Assembly (NCBI GenBank): GCA_019637225.1 | Contig: JAHBWC010000085.1 | Location: 1 to 35,366, forward strand | Direction of reading: 5' to 3' | Length of the DNA: 35,366 nucleotides | Source of the DNA: Labilithrix sp. | GTDB taxonomy: Bacteria > Myxococcota_A > Polyangia > Polyangiales > Polyangiaceae | Shown: one piece after another, positions 16,814-26,517 of the stretch | Layout: every line of letters starts with the position of its first letter | How positions within the stretch are numbered: the stretch's first letter is position 1 | Notes under the pieces: model-generated | Told to the model about the DNA's origin: nothing | Databases searched by the model: none | Seen by the model: only the letters and a program-made list of their open reading frames with translations | Position numbers and translations under genes: made by a program

Positions 16814-18115
16814 TCACCGATACACGTAGTGCACGAGCGCCGCGTCGCCACCGAGGAGCATCCCGGTGCCGAAGTCTGGGCGGCCGACGAACGGTGCCGC
16901 CATCCAGAAGCCGGTCGCGTCGGGCGCCAGTGAGACCGCTCCCAGCCCTGGGCCCATCCGCTTCAGGAACACCTTCGCTCCCGTGGCGCCGTCATACGCG
17001 CCGACGCAGGTTGCGTCGCTGTCGTCGGCTTCGCCTTCGAGGACTTCGGTGTCCCGCTCGGAGTTCGTGCACGCGGGGATGGTGACGAGGATGTTGCCCT
17101 TGGCGTCGACGTCCCAAACCGTGGCTCCTCCCTCGGAGCTCGGCCCTCCAGGTGTGACGAACCAGCGCTGATCTCCCGTGACGGCATCGAAGGCCGTGAC
17201 GAACGCAGAGCCGCCGTCGGATGCGCCGCTCACGCCGCGAGCGCCGCTGGCGCCGTAGAACGTCGGGCCCTTGCTTTTCCCATCGTCGAGGAGGCCTCCG
17301 GCGAACAGGGTGGAGCCCGATGCGTCGAACGCGAGCGAGCGCACCTCGCGAGCGGTCGCCGTGGACACGCGGGCGAACCGCGGCGAGCCGTCGCTCTCGA
17401 ACACGGCGACGAACACATCGGTGGAGGTGCCCACCGCGTTGAACTGCTCCCCGGCAAGGGCGAAGCTTCCCTCGAAGGAGCCTCCGATCGCGATCGAGCC
17501 GTCCGGAGCGAGGGCGAGCGAGGACACCCAGAGGTCGGTGCTGTCCCGCGCTTCACCCCGGGCACGCGAGGCCGTGCCGAGCACGTCGTTGACGACACGA
17601 ACGCACGAGTCCTCGCCGAGCCAAGCAATGAAGACGCCCTTCGTCTTGCAGCCGCTCAGCCAGCTCGGCTTGTCGGCCGTGCCGACGACGATGACTTCCT
17701 GACCCCGAACCGCGACGCCCGAGACATCCTGTGAGCTGACCTCGTGTTTCCAGCCCACTGCGCCGCTCGCATCGTAAAAGACGATCGCGGTGGGGTGCAC
17801 CGAGGCCGCGGTCCCGGCGGTCGGGTCCGCGCTGAATGCCGTCACGATGGCCCTGCCCGTCGGCATCGGGCTCGCTGACAGCTCGTTGCCGCTGGCGTCG
17901 AGTCGGAAGTGACGCGGCTCGTCCCCGTACGCATACGCAGCCATGCCGTCCGGGACGCGTCGAAGCTCCTGGTGGCGCACGTCCGTCACGATCAGGGCGT
18001 CGACCTCGGCACGCAAGGTCGGCCCGCGGGGCTTGCTGGACTCCGCCGAAAAAAGGTCCGTCCCACACGCAGTAAGGAGGGCGGTGAGCGCAAGCACGCG
18101 AAGATCGGGACGCAT
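16814..18115 (-). CDS. Propeller-like repeat lipoprotein
   Basis: A 433-aa lipoprotein. The ATG at 18115 gives 'LRVLALTALLTACG' with Cys17 after Leu-Thr-Ala. The mature part consists of repeated strand-rich units such as 'GVAVRGQEVIVVGTA', 'SLALAPDGSIAIGGSFEGSF', 'DVFVAVFESDGSPRFARV', 'SLAFDASGSTLFAGGLLD', 'AFVTAFDAVTGDQRWFVTPGG' and 'ATVWDVDAKGNILVTIP'. These are the 'W/F..DA.GN..V.G.F.G' patterns of SBBP/PQQ-like beta-propeller proteins common in myxobacteria. Two Cys pairs may form disulfides. No catalytic motif is visible. It lies 95 nt downstream of the fibro-slime gene on the same strand and may be co-transcribed. The ribosome site is weak. Confidence 0.87.
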   Translation of the reverse strand: MRPDLRVLALTALLTACGTDLFSAESSKPRGPTLRAEVDALIVTDVRHQELRRVPDGMAAYAYGDEPRHFRLDASGNELSASPMPTGRAIVTAFSADPTAGTAASVHPTAIVFYDASGAVGWKHEVSSQDVSGVAVRGQEVIVVGTADKPSWLSGCKTKGVFIAWLGEDSCVRVVNDVLGTASRARGEARDSTDLWVSSLALAPDGSIAIGGSFEGSFALAGEQFNAVGTSTDVFVAVFESDGSPRFARVSTATAREVRSLAFDASGSTLFAGGLLDDGKSKGPTFYGASGARGVSGASDGGSAFVTAFDAVTGDQRWFVTPGGPSSEGGATVWDVDAKGNILVTIPACTNSERDTEVLEGEADDSDATCVGAYDGATGAKVFLKRMGPGLGAVSLAPDATGFWMAAPFVGRPDFGTGMLLGGDAALVHYVYR

Positions 18116-18210
18116 GACCGGCCTGCTCGGCCGATTCGCCGAAGGGTTGCTGAAATTCCTCCTCCGCGCTCGACTCGACGCGACCGCGCGGTCCCAGCGA
18201 GGGGCGCGCC

Positions 18211-19230
18211 TTACTTCACGACCTGCGGCGTCAGCTCCAGGGTCGTATCGATGCGGAGGTTCGACTGCACGACATGGCGCTCGGCCTGGAAGAAGTCGAG
18301 CGGGTACTCCTGACCGACGACGAGCCCGACCTGAGCGGCCACGGCGGGCAGACTGACCTCCTTGGTCAGCGCGCCATGGATGCCGCCGATGTTGATGACG
18401 AGCTTCTTGTTGATGAACACGAAGACGTCGTCGTCGCCGCTGAAGCGGAACGTCTCGTTCCCGCGGTATTTGAACTTCGTGTGGAGCTCCACGGTGAAGT
18501 GGTAGTTGTGCTCGAGGCCCTGGTTGCCGAAGCCCTCCGCCGTCGTCGCGAGGGGCGTTCCGTCGTCGATCGGCCAGAACCCCTTCGCAGGCTCGGTGGC
18601 CGACTGCGGGACGCCGGACACCGCCGAGTCGTACGAGTAGACGCCGTCGGCGTTCTTCGTGAGCTGGATGAGGACCTTGCGCTTCACGTTGACGTTCGGC
18701 GTGTCGCGGTACCACTGATCGAAGAACGTCTTGCCGTGCGTCGTCGCCGTGCGGCCCGCAGCGCCGTTGAACGAGGCCGTCGTGTTGTATTGCGGGAGGC
18801 CGTCCGCCCCGAGCGTGTCCTGGACGATGTCGATCGCGTAGCTCGCGTCGGGGTACCAGGCTGGCGTGGCCTCGGTCCACGGACCGTAGTACGGCGTGCC
18901 GCCGCCGTCGGGGCGATCGGCTTCGGCCGGCACGTTCTCGAAGTCCGGGTTGGTCGTCGGATCGGCGACGTCGTACGCCTTGAAGTCGCGGACGATGGCC
19001 TCGAGCACGCCGGTGGCGCCGGCGTCACCCTCGTCGCCGCCGTCGAGCTCGCCGCCATCGCCGGGGAGGAAGCCCGAAGAGCTCGGACCGGACGGCGCAT
19101 CGAGGTCGTCGCCACCGCCGTCGAAGAGAGACGCGCCCGAGGAATCGCCACAGCCCGTGAACGACGCGATCGCCGCGAAGCCGGCCAGGAGAAGCGGAGG
19201 AAGCGTGGCGACGAGAAACGAAGGGCGCAT
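18211..19230 (-). CDS. Fibro-slime domain lipoprotein
   Basis: A 339-aa lipoprotein. The signal 'LLLAGFAAIASFTGCGDSS' has its lipidation Cys after Phe-Thr-Gly. A long Gly/Asp/Ser linker (about 30-72) follows. The mature domain begins 'LEAIVRDFKAYDVADPTTNPDFENVPAE' and contains 'TFFDQWYRDTPNVNVKRKVLIQLTK', 'YHFTVELHTKFKYRGNETFRFSGDDDVFVFINKKLVINIGGIHG' and ends 'RHVVQSNLRIDTTLEL'. This is the fibro-slime module, related to PA14, first named for Dictyostelium and Fibrobacter proteins. The 'GDDDVFVFINKKLVID/N.GG.H' loop is its calcium/carbohydrate-type site. A role in adhesion or polysaccharide binding is inference. It lies between the zinc finger membrane protein and the propeller lipoprotein. 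Confidence 0.9.
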   Translation of the reverse strand: MRPSFLVATLPPLLLAGFAAIASFTGCGDSSGASLFDGGGDDLDAPSGPSSSGFLPGDGGELDGGDEGDAGATGVLEAIVRDFKAYDVADPTTNPDFENVPAEADRPDGGGTPYYGPWTEATPAWYPDASYAIDIVQDTLGADGLPQYNTTASFNGAAGRTATTHGKTFFDQWYRDTPNVNVKRKVLIQLTKNADGVYSYDSAVSGVPQSATEPAKGFWPIDDGTPLATTAEGFGNQGLEHNYHFTVELHTKFKYRGNETFRFSGDDDVFVFINKKLVINIGGIHGALTKEVSLPAVAAQVGLVVGQEYPLDFFQAERHVVQSNLRIDTTLELTPQVVK

Positions 19231-19290
19231 CGACGTCGAAGCTTACCGTTCGTGGGCTCGTGCGTCATCCGCGCGGGAGCGGTGCGCGGG

Positions 19291-19668
19291 TCAAACGTCG
19301 GTCCACGACGATGGGCTTCTCGCCGGCGGTCGGCGGCGATGCGATGCGATGCGCCACGCGATGGCGAACGGAACGAGGACGAGGGCGAGCGAAAGGAACC
19401 ACACGCGCCGGATCACCCAGAGCTGCAGTCCCATCACGACCATCCATGACACCATCAGGATCGCGAACACGACGAGCGCGAGGGGCTTGTTGCCTTTCCC
19501 GTTGTCGCTCTCGTTGTTGCCACAGAGCTCACACCATGCCGCGCCGTTGATCAGGTACGCAAGGCAGGAATCGCAGAACGCATCGCGACATCGGGCGCAC
19601 GTTCCCGCGATCGGCGCTTCCGAGTGATTGACGCACCCGCCCGCACCGGTTCGGTAGGAAGCCCCCAT
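19291..19668 (-). CDS. B-box-like zinc finger membrane protein
   Basis: A small protein (125 aa from the ATG at 19668; 131 aa from a GTG at 19686). The N-terminus has eight potential zinc ligands in the order 'CVNHSEAPIAGTCARC', 'AFCDSC' and 'WCELCG', the Cys-x-x-His and Cys-x-x-Cys spacing of B-box-type zinc fingers seen in many deltaproteobacterial membrane proteins. Two hydrophobic segments follow ('LALVVFAILMVSWMVVMGLQLW' and 'VWFLSLALVLVPFAIAW') and a basic Ser/Pro tail. It is likely inner-membrane with a cytoplasmic zinc finger. The function is unknown. A GAGG lies close to the ATG at 19668, so the start is uncertain. It is followed after 60 nt by the fibro-slime gene. Confidence 0.78.
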   Translation of the reverse strand: MGASYRTGAGGCVNHSEAPIAGTCARCRDAFCDSCLAYLINGAAWCELCGNNESDNGKGNKPLALVVFAILMVSWMVVMGLQLWVIRRVWFLSLALVLVPFAIAWRIASHRRRPPARSPSSWTDV

Positions 19669-19804
19669 CACCTCAGCATAGGTCACTCACCGCTGGACGG
19701 CTCGAGTTCATGCCAGACAGCGAACACGGTGCTGGCAAGCAAATGCTCGAGCGCATCGTGGCGATGCTCGTGAAGCTTGCTCGAAGCCTCGAGGGACGCG
19801 GATT

Positions 19805-19836
<32 letters not shown>

Positions 19837-20079
19837 CGTTGGCCAGACGGGATATGCACCCATCGGGAATTCACGAGACCCGTACCCAAGAATCCGCGCC
19901 GATAGTCATTTCTAACGACGCAATGCAAGTGACGCTTCGAGATCGGATATCAAGAATGCGCCATCGCGTTGCTCGGAGGCGCCACCGCGCCGTTTCGAGC
20001 GCGCCGTCGGGAGCCCCGACGCTACCGTAACTCCCCACGAAAGCCGGGGGAGCAGCCGCACCGAGCCGCGCCACATGTC

Positions 20080-20128
20080 GACGAGCAGCGACGTGGTGAC
20101 ACCTGAATCCTGGACCACGCTGCTCGTC
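20080..20128. repeat. Long inverted repeat upstream of the Cys-repeat protein
   Basis: The left arm, GACGAGCAGCGACGTGGT (20080-20097), pairs with the right arm, ACCACGCTGCTCGTC (20114-20128), over 15 bp with a 3-nt bulge and a 16-nt loop. No T tract follows. It lies about 70 nt before the gene at 20197 and could be a leader hairpin, a terminator fragment or a protein-binding site. Confidence 0.7.
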
Positions 20129-20137
20129 TCAATGGCT

Positions 20138-20165
20138 GACTCGAGGCGATGACGGACTCGAGGCG
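20138..20165 (+). repeat. Paired direct repeat GACTCGAGGCG
   Basis: GACTCGAGGCG occurs at 20138-20148 and again at 20155-20165, a 17-nt period. Each copy contains the CTCGAG palindrome. They lie 32-59 nt before the ATG at 20197, suggesting operator half-sites or a small duplication. Confidence 0.6.
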
Positions 20166-20196
20166 TCGGTCGGCGCACCGTCCGGAGGAACTGACC

Positions 20197-20778
20197 ATGC
20201 GATTGGCGAAGGTGTTCGGGGCGAAGCTCGTTCGTGTCGTTGCGACCGGTGCAGCGGTCGGTGCAGCCGTCCTGTCCGTGACAGGCGAGGCACGCGCCGA
20301 CTACTGCGGTGCGGAAGGCGAGCGCGCCTGCACCCTCACGGAGAAGTTCCCGAGCTGCAACGTCAACCTCGTCGAGGGTGGCGGCCGCTGCATCCGGCCC
20401 CTGTGCGGGCGGGAGGGACAGCGCGGATGCACGGTCACCGAGCGCACGAAGCTCGATCCCGTGCTGAAGGTGCCGAAGCCGTTCCCGTGCGATCAGGATC
20501 TCAAGCACGATCTCTTCAAGAACCAGTGCTTCCACCCGACCTGCGGTCGCGAAGGCCAGAACGCCTGCACCGTGCTCGAGCGCATCCCGAGCTGCGACAT
20601 CAATCTGGTCGAGGTGGCGGGCAGGTGCATGAAGCCGCCGCTGTGCGGCCGTCTCGGGCAGGCCGCGTGCACCGTGACGGTCCGCATCCCGAGCTGCGAC
20701 GCCGATCTCGTCGAGCGAACTGGCAGAGCTGCGGTTGGCACGATTGTCGCCTGGCACCTTCGCATCGATAACTGGTAA
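20197..20778 (+). CDS. Secreted protein with four Cys-rich repeats
   Basis: A 193-aa exported protein. The ATG at 20197 has GGAGGA 8 nt upstream and gives a Sec signal peptide ending 'TGEARADYCG', with probable cleavage after Ala-Arg-Ala. Four repeats of about 34-46 residues start at Cys37, Cys70, Cys116 and Cys150, with consensus 'CGREGQ.ACTVTERIPSCD.NLVE..GRC'. The second is extended by 'KLDPVLKVPKPFPCDQDLKHDLFKNQC'. The fourth lacks its last Cys: it reads 'DLVERTGRAAVGTIVAWHLR' and stops. Another frame over the same bases reads 'NWQSCGWHDCRLAP', so a frameshift near 20715-20730 is possible. The repeats look disulfide-stabilised. I do not recognise a named function. Confidence 0.8.
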   Translation: MRLAKVFGAKLVRVVATGAAVGAAVLSVTGEARADYCGAEGERACTLTEKFPSCNVNLVEGGGRCIRPLCGREGQRGCTVTERTKLDPVLKVPKPFPCDQDLKHDLFKNQCFHPTCGREGQNACTVLERIPSCDINLVEVAGRCMKPPLCGRLGQAACTVTVRIPSCDADLVERTGRAAVGTIVAWHLRIDNW

Positions 20779-21061
20779 TTGCAACACCGGTGCCTCGTGC
20801 TGAGTTTCCATCGATGCTTCCCGGTTTCGCGTCGGTCGCCGGCTCCCGCGCGGCACCCTGCCACCGCCGCGCTCGCCATGGCTTTCGGTACGCGCCGCCG
20901 CTGCTGCCGGTGGCTGCGCCGCCGCGCCGGCGCCGCCTCCGCCGCCGCCCGCGAGGGGCGGGGCGCCTCCTCCGTCGCGCTGATCCTCGTTCCTCGGGCC
21001 GCGACGCCGAGACGCTGGCGCATCGCTGACGTCCGGAATCGCGGCCGAAGACGCGCTCGCG

Positions 21062-22291
<1,230 letters not shown>

Positions 22292-22294
22292 GGC

Positions 22295-23515
22295 CTACTC
22301 GGTCCTCAGCGCTTCGATCGGATCGAGCGAGGCCGCCCGCCGCGCGGGGAGGAAGCCGAACACGACGCCGATGACCGCGCTGGTCGCCGCCGCGACGCCG
22401 ATCGCGGCCGGCGTGGGCGCCGCGTTCCAGCCGAGCGCGTGCCCGAGCCCGAGCGTCGCGGCCGAGCCGACGAGGATCCCGAGCACGCCGCCGGCGAGCG
22501 AGAGCACGACGGCCTCGACGAGGAACTGCACGAGGATGTCGCGCTCGCGCGCGCCGATCGACAGGCGGATCCCGATCTCGCGCGTCCGCTCGGCGACGCT
22601 CACGAGCATGATGTTCATCACGCCGATGCCGCCGACGACGAGGCTGACCGCCGCGACCGAGAGGAGGAGCGCCGAGAGCACGTCCGCGATCGCCCGCTGC
22701 GCCTCGCGCATCTCCGACTGCGTGTTGACGCTGAAGTCGGCGTCGCGGCCGTCCGGGATGCGATGCCGCTGCCGGAGGATGCTCGTCACCTGCGCCTGCG
22801 CGCGCGTCGTCGTCTCCTCGGAGCTCGCGCTCGCCAGGAGCATGTCGACGCGGCCCGGCGACGTGCGCATCACCCGACCGCGGAAGCTCCCGATCGGCAT
22901 CAGGATGCGGTCGTCCTGATCCTCGCCGAACGGCGAGTTCCCCTTCGCCTCGAGCGTGCCGATGACGCGAAAAGGAGAGCTGCCGATGCGGATCGTCCGC
23001 CCGACCGGATCGAGCGTGCCGAAGAGCTTCTCCGCGACCGTCTGGCCGATGACGCAGACCTTCGATTTGACGCTCTCGTCGGTCTCCGTCCACCCTTCGC
23101 CCTTCGCGATCCGGAAGCGGCGGACCGGGAAGTAGCTCGTCGTCGTACCGACGAGCAGCGTCGCGACGTTGCGATCGCCGGCGACGACCTGGCCCATCGT
23201 CGAGAGCCACGGCGCGACGTTGGTGACGCTCACCGCCTCGCGCGCGATCGCGCGCCCGTCGTTCTCGGTCAGACGCCCCAGCGTCTTGGCGCGGACGCCG
23301 GACTGCTGCACGTTCTCCGGGTTGATGAAGAGCGCGTTCGACGCGAAGCTGTCGATCTGATCGCCCACGCTCGCCGACGCGCCGCCCGCGAGCGCCGTGA
23401 CCATCACGACCGCGGTGACGCCGATGAGGATGCCGAGGACCGTCAGCGCCGCCCGCAGCTTGTTGCGGACGATCGCCGAGAGCGCGAGCCGCATGGCCCC
23501 GAGGAAGAGCGTCAC
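22295..23515 (-). CDS. MacB/FtsX-type ABC transporter permease (first copy)
   Basis: A 406-aa paralogue of the following permease, with the same order: TM1 ('LRAALTVLGILIGVTAVVMVTAL'), a large periplasmic part, then 'GGIGVMNIMLVSVAERTREIGIRLSIGA', two more TMs and the end 'GFLPARRAASLDPIEALRTE'. The GTG at 23515 overlaps the ATPase stop as GTGA and aligns with the paralogue's N-terminus ('TLFLGAMRLALSAIVRNKLRAAL'), so it is preferred to an ATG at 23494. The periplasmic domains of the two copies differ more than the membrane parts. It is expected to assemble with the ATPase (23512-24759) and the adaptor (24780-26048) as a tripartite-type exporter. Confidence 0.93.
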   Translation of the reverse strand: MTLFLGAMRLALSAIVRNKLRAALTVLGILIGVTAVVMVTALAGGASASVGDQIDSFASNALFINPENVQQSGVRAKTLGRLTENDGRAIAREAVSVTNVAPWLSTMGQVVAGDRNVATLLVGTTTSYFPVRRFRIAKGEGWTETDESVKSKVCVIGQTVAEKLFGTLDPVGRTIRIGSSPFRVIGTLEAKGNSPFGEDQDDRILMPIGSFRGRVMRTSPGRVDMLLASASSEETTTRAQAQVTSILRQRHRIPDGRDADFSVNTQSEMREAQRAIADVLSALLLSVAAVSLVVGGIGVMNIMLVSVAERTREIGIRLSIGARERDILVQFLVEAVVLSLAGGVLGILVGSAATLGLGHALGWNAAPTPAAIGVAAATSAVIGVVFGFLPARRAASLDPIEALRTE

Positions 23516-24759
23516 GCGACCTTCTTCTTGGGCCGCGGAGCGGGCGCCACGAGCGGCGCGACGAGCGCGAGCACGAGGTAGCGCGCAAGCGCGACCGTGG
23601 CGAGCCCGAGGACGCCCGCGCCCAGCGCGAGCGCCAGGCGGCTCCCGGAGAGCTCGTCGAGGCGATCGAGCAGCGGCTTGCTCCACGGCATCCAGCCGAG
23701 CGCGGTCAGCGGCCCGAGGACGAGGGCGACGCCGAGCGTGTAGGCGAGCGACACGCGCGCGCGCTGATCGCTCGTGAGCGGCCGCCCCATGTGCTTCCGC
23801 GCGAAGCGCACCGCCGCGATCGCCTCGAGCACGAACCCGAACGCGATCGGGATCGCGGTCGACACGACGTCGAGGACGGCGCGACAGTACGCGACGCCGA
23901 GCGCGAGCCCGAGCGCGCCGCCCAGCGCCATCATCGCGTAGAGGCGGCGCGGCACCGGCCCGCCGAGGCGTTGCCGCTCGGCGGCCGCCGGATCGGCCGC
24001 GCCTGCGCCGTCGTCCGCGACGCTCGCCTCCGGCGGCGGGAGCTTCTCGAGCTCCGCGGCCGCGTCGACGCTGGGCTCACGGACGTCGCTCACGATCCGG
24101 CCGTCGCGGAAGGTGACGACGCGCGACGCGCACGCGGCGATGTCGTGCTCGTGGGTGACGAGCACGATCGTGATCCCGCGCTCGCGGTTCAGCCGCTGGA
24201 GGAGCGCGAGGACCTCGAGGCTCGTCCGCGTGTCGAGGTTGCCCGTCGGCTCGTCCGCGAGGAGCATCGGCGGGCCGGTCACGAGCGCGCGGGCGATCGC
24301 GACGCGCTGCTGCTGACCGCCCGAGAGCTGATTGGGTGTATGATGCACGCGTTCGGCGAGACCGACCGCCGCCAGCGCCTCGAGCGCCTGCTTGCGCCGC
24401 TCACGCGCGCCCGCCCCGCGGTAGACGAGCGGCAGCTCCACGTTCTCGAGCGCCGTCGTGCGCGGCAGGAGGTTGAACCCCTGGAAGATGAAGCCGATGA
24501 GGCGGTTGCGGAGGATCGCCCGCGCGTCGCTCGACCGGGCGCCGATGTCGAAGCCCGCGAGCTCGTACGCGCCGCGCGTCGGTCGATCGAGGCAGCCGAG
24601 GATGTTCATCAGCGTGCTCTTGCCCGAGCCGCTCGTGCCGACGATGGCGACGAACTCGCCTTGCTGGATCTCGAGATCGATCTCGCGGAGCGCGCGCACG
24701 ACGCCCGCGCCGGACTCGTAGTCCTTCGAGAGGTTGCGGCACGCGATGAGGACCTCCAT
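23512..24759 (-). CDS. MacB/LolD-type ABC ATPase with C-terminal membrane extension
   Basis: A 415-aa protein. Residues 1-235 are a complete ABC ATPase: Walker A 'GTSGSGKST' (41-49), Q-loop Gln93 in 'FIFQGFN', signature 'LSGGQQQRVAIARAL' (145-159), Walker B 'MLLADEPTGNLD' (165-176) and His203 in 'VTHEHD'. This is the MacB/LolD subfamily. Stand-alone members are usually 220-250 aa. Here, after an Ala/Asp linker (about 236-268), residues 273-405 form about four hydrophobic helices ('YAMMALGGALGLALGVAY', 'TAIPIAFGFVLEAIAAV', 'LAYTLGVALVLGPLTALGW', 'LALALGAGVLGLATVALARYLVLALV') and a Lys-rich end. This extension does not look like the MacB permease, which is encoded separately. The ATG at 24759 lies 20 nt after the adaptor stop. 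Confidence 0.9.
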   Translation of the reverse strand: MEVLIACRNLSKDYESGAGVVRALREIDLEIQQGEFVAIVGTSGSGKSTLMNILGCLDRPTRGAYELAGFDIGARSSDARAILRNRLIGFIFQGFNLLPRTTALENVELPLVYRGAGARERRKQALEALAAVGLAERVHHTPNQLSGGQQQRVAIARALVTGPPMLLADEPTGNLDTRTSLEVLALLQRLNRERGITIVLVTHEHDIAACASRVVTFRDGRIVSDVREPSVDAAAELEKLPPPEASVADDGAGAADPAAAERQRLGGPVPRRLYAMMALGGALGLALGVAYCRAVLDVVSTAIPIAFGFVLEAIAAVRFARKHMGRPLTSDQRARVSLAYTLGVALVLGPLTALGWMPWSKPLLDRLDELSGSRLALALGAGVLGLATVALARYLVLALVAPLVAPAPRPKKKVA

Positions 24760-24779
24760 CGACGCTTCGCTCCCAGGCC

Positions 24780-26048
24780 TCAGAAGACCTTGCCCTTCTT
24801 CTTCTTCTCCGGGTCGTCCAGCTCGTCGGTGACGAGCTTCACATCGGGCCCGAGCTCGCCGGTGATCTCGGTGTTGATCCCGTCGGTGACGCCGATGCCC
24901 ACGATCTTCGTCTCCGTCTTCTCCTCGCCGGGCTTGTCGTTCACGAGCACGTGGACGCGGCCCGTGCCCTTCGCGAGCGGGGGCTCGGGCGGCTGCGGGA
25001 CCGGCTTGCCGTTCGGGCCCATCGGCGGCGTCGGCTTGTAGCGGAGCGCGGCGTTCGGCACGCGGAGCGTGGCCTTCGCCTCCTTGGTCTTGATGGTGAC
25101 CGTGGCCGTCATGCCGGGGCGGAGCTTCTCGTCCGGGTTCTCGACCTCGACGACCGCGGAGTACGTCACCACGCCCTGGACGTTGTTCGGGCTGTAGCGG
25201 ACCTGCTGGACCGAGCCCTTGAAGGACTCGCCGGGGAAGGCGTCGACGACCGCTTCGGCCTGCATGCCTTCCTTCAGCTTGCCGACGTCGGCCTCGTCGA
25301 CGTCCGCCATCACGCGCATCTTGCGGAGGTCCTGCGCGATGACGAAGAGGACGGGAGCCTGGAAGCTCGCCACGACGGTGGAGCCGGGGTCGATGCTGCG
25401 CGACACGACGACGCCGTCGACGGGCGAGTAGATCTTCGTCCAGCCGACGTTGGTCTGCGACTGCTGGAGCTGCGCCTGGATCGCGCCGATCTGCGCCTCG
25501 GCCGCGGACGCCTGCGCGCGCGTCACCTCGTACTGGCCCTGCGCGGTGTCGAGCTCGCCCTTGCTCGCGAGGCCCTGCTGGAAGAGGCGCTGCGTTCGCT
25601 CGAAGGCGACCTTGGCCGCGGCGTGGTTCGCCTTCGCGCTCTCGACCTGCGCCTTCTGCGCGAGGACCTGCGCCGAGACCTGGCTCACCTGCTGGCCGTA
25701 CTGGATCGGATCGATCTCCGCGAGGACGTCGCCCTTCTTCACGACGGAGTTGAAGTCGACGCGCACCGTCGCGATGCGACCGTTCACCTGCGAGCCGACG
25801 TTGACCTGCAGGAGCGGCTGCACCGCGCCCGTGGCTTGGACCTTCTCGGCGACGTCTCCCGTCGAAGGCGTCGCGGTGACGTACCTCGCGGGCGGCGCCG
25901 GCCGATTCTTCGCGCGGTACGCCAGACCGCCACCGACGAGCGCGGTCACCACGCCGAGCGCGGCGACCCGACGGAGCCAGCGACGTCCGCCCTCCTCCGC
26001 GGCGAGAGCACGTCGGACATCGTGGGTGATCGCAGCACGTTCGGTCAT
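24780..26048 (-). CDS. MacA/HlyD-type periplasmic adaptor (membrane fusion) protein
   Basis: A 422-aa membrane fusion protein, first gene of the MacAB-like operon. A single N-terminal TM anchor (about 26-44) is followed by the first half of the lipoyl and beta-barrel domains ('VQATGAVQPLLQVNVGSQVNGRIATVRVDFNSVVKKGDVLAEID'). A long alpha-helical hairpin rich in Gln/Ala (about 105-185) comes next, then the returning lipoyl half 'TKIYSPVDGVVVSRSIDPGSTV' and the MacA barrel 'MRVMADVDEADVGKLKEGMQAEAVVDAFPG'. The C-terminus is a Pro-rich and then Lys-rich tail ('DDPEKKKKGKVF'), unusual for MacA. The ATG at 26048 has AGGAGG 11 nt upstream and is preferred over one at 26141. No outer-membrane TolC-like gene is in the window. 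Confidence 0.93.
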   Translation of the reverse strand: MTERAAITHDVRRALAAEEGGRRWLRRVAALGVVTALVGGGLAYRAKNRPAPPARYVTATPSTGDVAEKVQATGAVQPLLQVNVGSQVNGRIATVRVDFNSVVKKGDVLAEIDPIQYGQQVSQVSAQVLAQKAQVESAKANHAAAKVAFERTQRLFQQGLASKGELDTAQGQYEVTRAQASAAEAQIGAIQAQLQQSQTNVGWTKIYSPVDGVVVSRSIDPGSTVVASFQAPVLFVIAQDLRKMRVMADVDEADVGKLKEGMQAEAVVDAFPGESFKGSVQQVRYSPNNVQGVVTYSAVVEVENPDEKLRPGMTATVTIKTKEAKATLRVPNAALRYKPTPPMGPNGKPVPQPPEPPLAKGTGRVHVLVNDKPGEEKTETKIVGIGVTDGINTEITGELGPDVKLVTDELDDPEKKKKGKVF

Positions 26049-26353
26049 GGGTCGCGTGGCCTCCTGGGGCCCCTGGACGACAGAAGGATCGGATGAGTCG
26101 CCGCGCGCCATAAGCTCGCGCGGACCATAGATATTCCCCACGTCCTGTCCAGCTCCCGAGGCGGCTTTTCTGCATCCGATGCCGCCCGGTCGCTGCGCGC
26201 TCGGGGCGCCCGCGTTTCCGCCCGGGGCGTATCGGCCGCCCCGACGCGCGCGTACCCAAAGAATCCGACTGTCCTTTTGTCAGAACGCCCGTGGACACGG
26301 TATCGTCGCTTGCCGCTCTCGCTTTGGGCGGCGCCGCCTCGGCGGAAGAAGGA

Positions 26354-26377
26354 GAGACCGGATCGTTTTTCGGTCTC
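26354..26377 (+). promoter_or_regulatory. Hairpin with T-rich loop in the sigma factor leader
   Basis: GAGACCG (26354-26360) pairs with CGGTCTC (26371-26377), and the 10-nt loop contains TTTTT. It lies about 190 nt before the sigma ATG and could be a leader structure. It is not a classical terminator, because the T run is in the loop. Confidence 0.4.
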
Positions 26378-26502
26378 CTCTCTCTCGCCGGTGGCGACGG
26401 TGGCTCGAGCAGTTCCGAAACGAGTCGCCCGGAGGCCCCGCCGGTCTCGCATGCGCGACCGGCTGCACCCCCGCCGAAGCGCTCGCGCTCGTCGACGTCT
26501 TC

Positions 26503-26517
26503 GGGGGGTGGTCCCCC
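26503..26517 (+). promoter_or_regulatory. G5/C5 hairpin 50 nt before the sigma start
   Basis: GGGGGG (26503-26508), TGGT, CCCCC (26513-26517) forms a short, very stable hairpin about 50 nt before the ATG at 26567. It could affect translation or mark a leader structure. Confidence 0.4.

Noticed and set aside
16814..19230. Single large gene joining the fibro-slime and propeller lipoproteins
   Set aside because: Each has its own lipoprotein signal and stop, with a 95-nt gap; the long frame arises only from reading through in a shifted frame.
20779..21061. Further gene between the Cys-repeat protein and the permease
   Set aside because: Frames there are Arg/Ala-rich on both strands, without a ribosome site or recognisable domain.
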